From positions 1-6,644 of the forward strand of contig DGHF01000162.1 of the NCBI GenBank assembly GCA_002392545.1: a stretch of DNA of 6,644 bases, written 5' to 3'. This document shows positions 5,621 to 6,644 of the stretch, piece by piece (the first letter of the stretch is position 1; each line of letters starts with the position of its first letter). The notes beneath the pieces were generated by a model. That model worked only from the letters and a program-made list of their open reading frames with translations, made no database searches and was not told the origin of the DNA. A program made the translations under genes and the position numbers. This DNA comes from Ruminococcus sp. UBA3855. GTDB taxonomy: Bacteria; Bacillota; Clostridia; Oscillospirales; Ruminococcaceae.

Positions 5621-5720
5621 CAGCGGGATGCGGAATCTGTACCGCAAGAGATAACTCTCTTTTCGTCTGGCTGACAACTCCCCGTTCAGCCGGCACTTAA
5701 CGCACAGACTCCTACTCTGG
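5621..5720 (-). promoter_or_regulatory. Tetrahydrofolate (THF) riboswitch aptamer
   Basis: The minus-strand RNA matches the THF riboswitch layout. P1 pairs CAG (complement 5719-5717) with CUG (5623-5621), then an A.G mismatch and a G-C pair, as in described members. The conserved core GCGUUAAGUG is at complement 5703-5694. P2 is AGUCUGU/ACAGAUU (5710-5704 with 5640-5634, one G.U). P3 is GGCUGA/UCAGCC (5691-5686 with 5674-5669). A further 6-bp hairpin AAGAGA-GUUA-UCUCUU spans 5661-5646. The 3' side carries the GCAUCCCGCUG segment. The P3 loop GGGA (5682-5679) can pair with UCCC (5628-5625), the pseudoknot expected for this class. This class responds to reduced folates and usually represses folate transport or synthesis genes, agreeing with folT immediately downstream. 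Exact ends are approximate. Confidence 0.95.
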
Positions 5721-5741
5721 TTTTCTTATGTTCGGTCAAAA

Positions 5742-6644
5742 TCAATAAGCAGTTTCCATCAAGATATCATATCTTCTGTCAATGAAGGGCTTCTTCATAG
5801 CAAGTCCTTCCTGCAAATCGATGTCATAAACCTGACCGTCTTTCAGTCCTACAATTCTGTTGCCAATGCCCTGCTCCAGCAGTTCAACGGCATGATAGCC
5901 CATTTCTGTGGCAATGACACGGTCTCTCAGTGTTGGTGAACCGCCACGCTGTACATGTCCGAGGATGGTAGCACGGGATTCAATGCCAGTCATTTCCTGA
6001 ATTTCTCTTGCAATGTTTTCAGTCTGTCCGACACCTTCGGCAACTACCAGAATAAAATGATGCTTTCCGCCCTTTTCGTTCTTGGTCTTGGTCATCTTGG
6101 CTGCAATCTGATTCAGGTCATATGGTCTTTCAAGGGTAATAGCTGCTTCTGCCCCTACGGCAATTGCAACGTTGACGGCGATAAAGCCCGCACGTCTGCC
6201 CATTACTTCCACAACAGAGCAACGGTCGTGAGACTGTGTTGTGTCACGGAGCTTGTCAATCATTTCAACAGCGGTATTCATGGCGGTATCATAGCCAATC
6301 GTATACTCTGTGCACTGAATGTCGTTGTCGATTGTTCCCGGAATGCCAATGCACGGAATGCCGACACTTGACAGGTCGCCAGCTCCACGGAATGAACCGT
6401 CACCACCGATGACAACAAGACCTTCCAGACCAATTTCTTCACAAACTGCCTTGCCCTTCAGAACACCTTCCATGTTGCGGAATTCGGGGCATCTTGCTGT
6501 ATACAGACATGTACCACCACGCTGGATAATGCCGGAAACGGTTCTTGCTGTCATGTTGACAAATTCATGATTCAACAGCCCAACATAACCTCTTTCAATT
6601 CCAACTACTTCCATTCCTCTTGAAAGGGCTGCACGTGCTACCGC
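5742..6644 (-). CDS. pfkA: ATP-dependent 6-phosphofructokinase, N-terminus outside window
   Basis: PfkA phosphorylates fructose 6-phosphate to fructose 1,6-bisphosphate, the committed step of glycolysis, as a cytoplasmic tetramer. The frame is open from the right edge, giving 300 residues of about 320. The fragment starts AVARAALSRGMEVVGIERGY, so only the first 20 or so residues with the GGDAPGMN ATP loop are missing; the internal ATG at 6614 is not the real start. Visible motifs are GGDGS (80-84) followed by FRGA, PGTIDND (102-108) with the catalytic aspartates, EVMGRRAG (146-153) and GHVQRGGSPT (229-238). Glycine in GGDGS, where pyrophosphate-dependent enzymes have aspartate, indicates ATP as phosphoryl donor. 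The stop at 5744-5742 lies 21 nt before the THF aptamer with no terminator between, so read-through into the riboswitch-folT unit is likely. The pfkA promoter is not in the window. Confidence 0.97.
   Translation of the reverse strand, partial: AVARAALSRGMEVVGIERGYVGLLNHEFVNMTARTVSGIIQRGGTCLYTARCPEFRNMEGVLKGKAVCEEIGLEGLVVIGGDGSFRGAGDLSSVGIPCIGIPGTIDNDIQCTEYTIGYDTAMNTAVEMIDKLRDTTQSHDRCSVVEVMGRRAGFIAVNVAIAVGAEAAITLERPYDLNQIAAKMTKTKNEKGGKHHFILVVAEGVGQTENIAREIQEMTGIESRATILGHVQRGGSPTLRDRVIATEMGYHAVELLEQGIGNRIVGLKDGQVYDIDLQEGLAMKKPFIDRRYDILMETAY

Noticed and set aside
5611..5639. TATAAT on the minus strand just after the THF aptamer, which could bypass the riboswitch
   Set aside because: The hexamer 17 nt upstream is CAGATT, only two matches to TTGACA, and it is part of the aptamer's P2 helix. 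The TATAAT is best taken as chance in AT-rich leader sequence.
5955..6570. Plus-strand open frames opposite pfkA
   Set aside because: The minus-strand frame has all PfkA motifs in order; the opposite frames show no domain or ribosome site.

Overview
The window is a chromosomal segment of a low-to-mid GC Gram-positive bacterium, most likely a Clostridia member of the Ruminococcus/Oscillospiraceae kind. The grounds are the rpsO-pnp order, a SpoIIM-family membrane protein, a DUF624/YesL-like membrane protein, strong AGGAGG-type Shine-Dalgarno sites, and a tetrahydrofolate (THF) riboswitch ahead of a folate-type ECF transporter S component. The genus is an inference. No mobile element, CRISPR array, tRNA or rRNA gene was found. 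Every confident gene is on the minus strand, so transcription runs from high to low coordinates.

Layout in transcription order: (1) 6644-5742, pfkA (ATP-dependent 6-phosphofructokinase), lacking only about the first 20 residues because it runs off the window. (2) 5720-5621, a THF riboswitch aptamer, then a short expression platform and folT (5543-4944), which ends at a hairpin terminator (4902-4927). (3) 4943-4690, an intergenic region with a strong minus-strand proC promoter. It also carries a divergent plus-strand promoter that, with the folT hairpin reused in the other orientation, outlines a possible small RNA of about 114 nt. (4) 4685-1815, a compact unit proC - spoIIM-like - DUF624 membrane protein - small RelA/SpoT-type HD hydrolase, with gaps of 54 and 22 nt and then a 4-nt ATGA overlap. 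(5) 1795-1, a near-consensus promoter, a folded rpsO leader, rpsO (S15), a 236-nt rpsO-pnp spacer with a large hairpin, and the first 386 codons of pnp (PNPase), which runs off the left end.

Functionally the segment mixes housekeeping modules: glycolysis (pfkA), folate uptake gated by THF (riboswitch plus folT), proline synthesis (proC), envelope proteins, probable alarmone hydrolysis, and the ribosome/RNA-decay pair rpsO-pnp. The clearest result is the riboswitch-folT pair. The least explained items are the plus-strand transcript candidate, the nested-helix rpsO leader, and the grouping of a SpoIIM-like protein and a small HD hydrolase under a vegetative-looking proC promoter.
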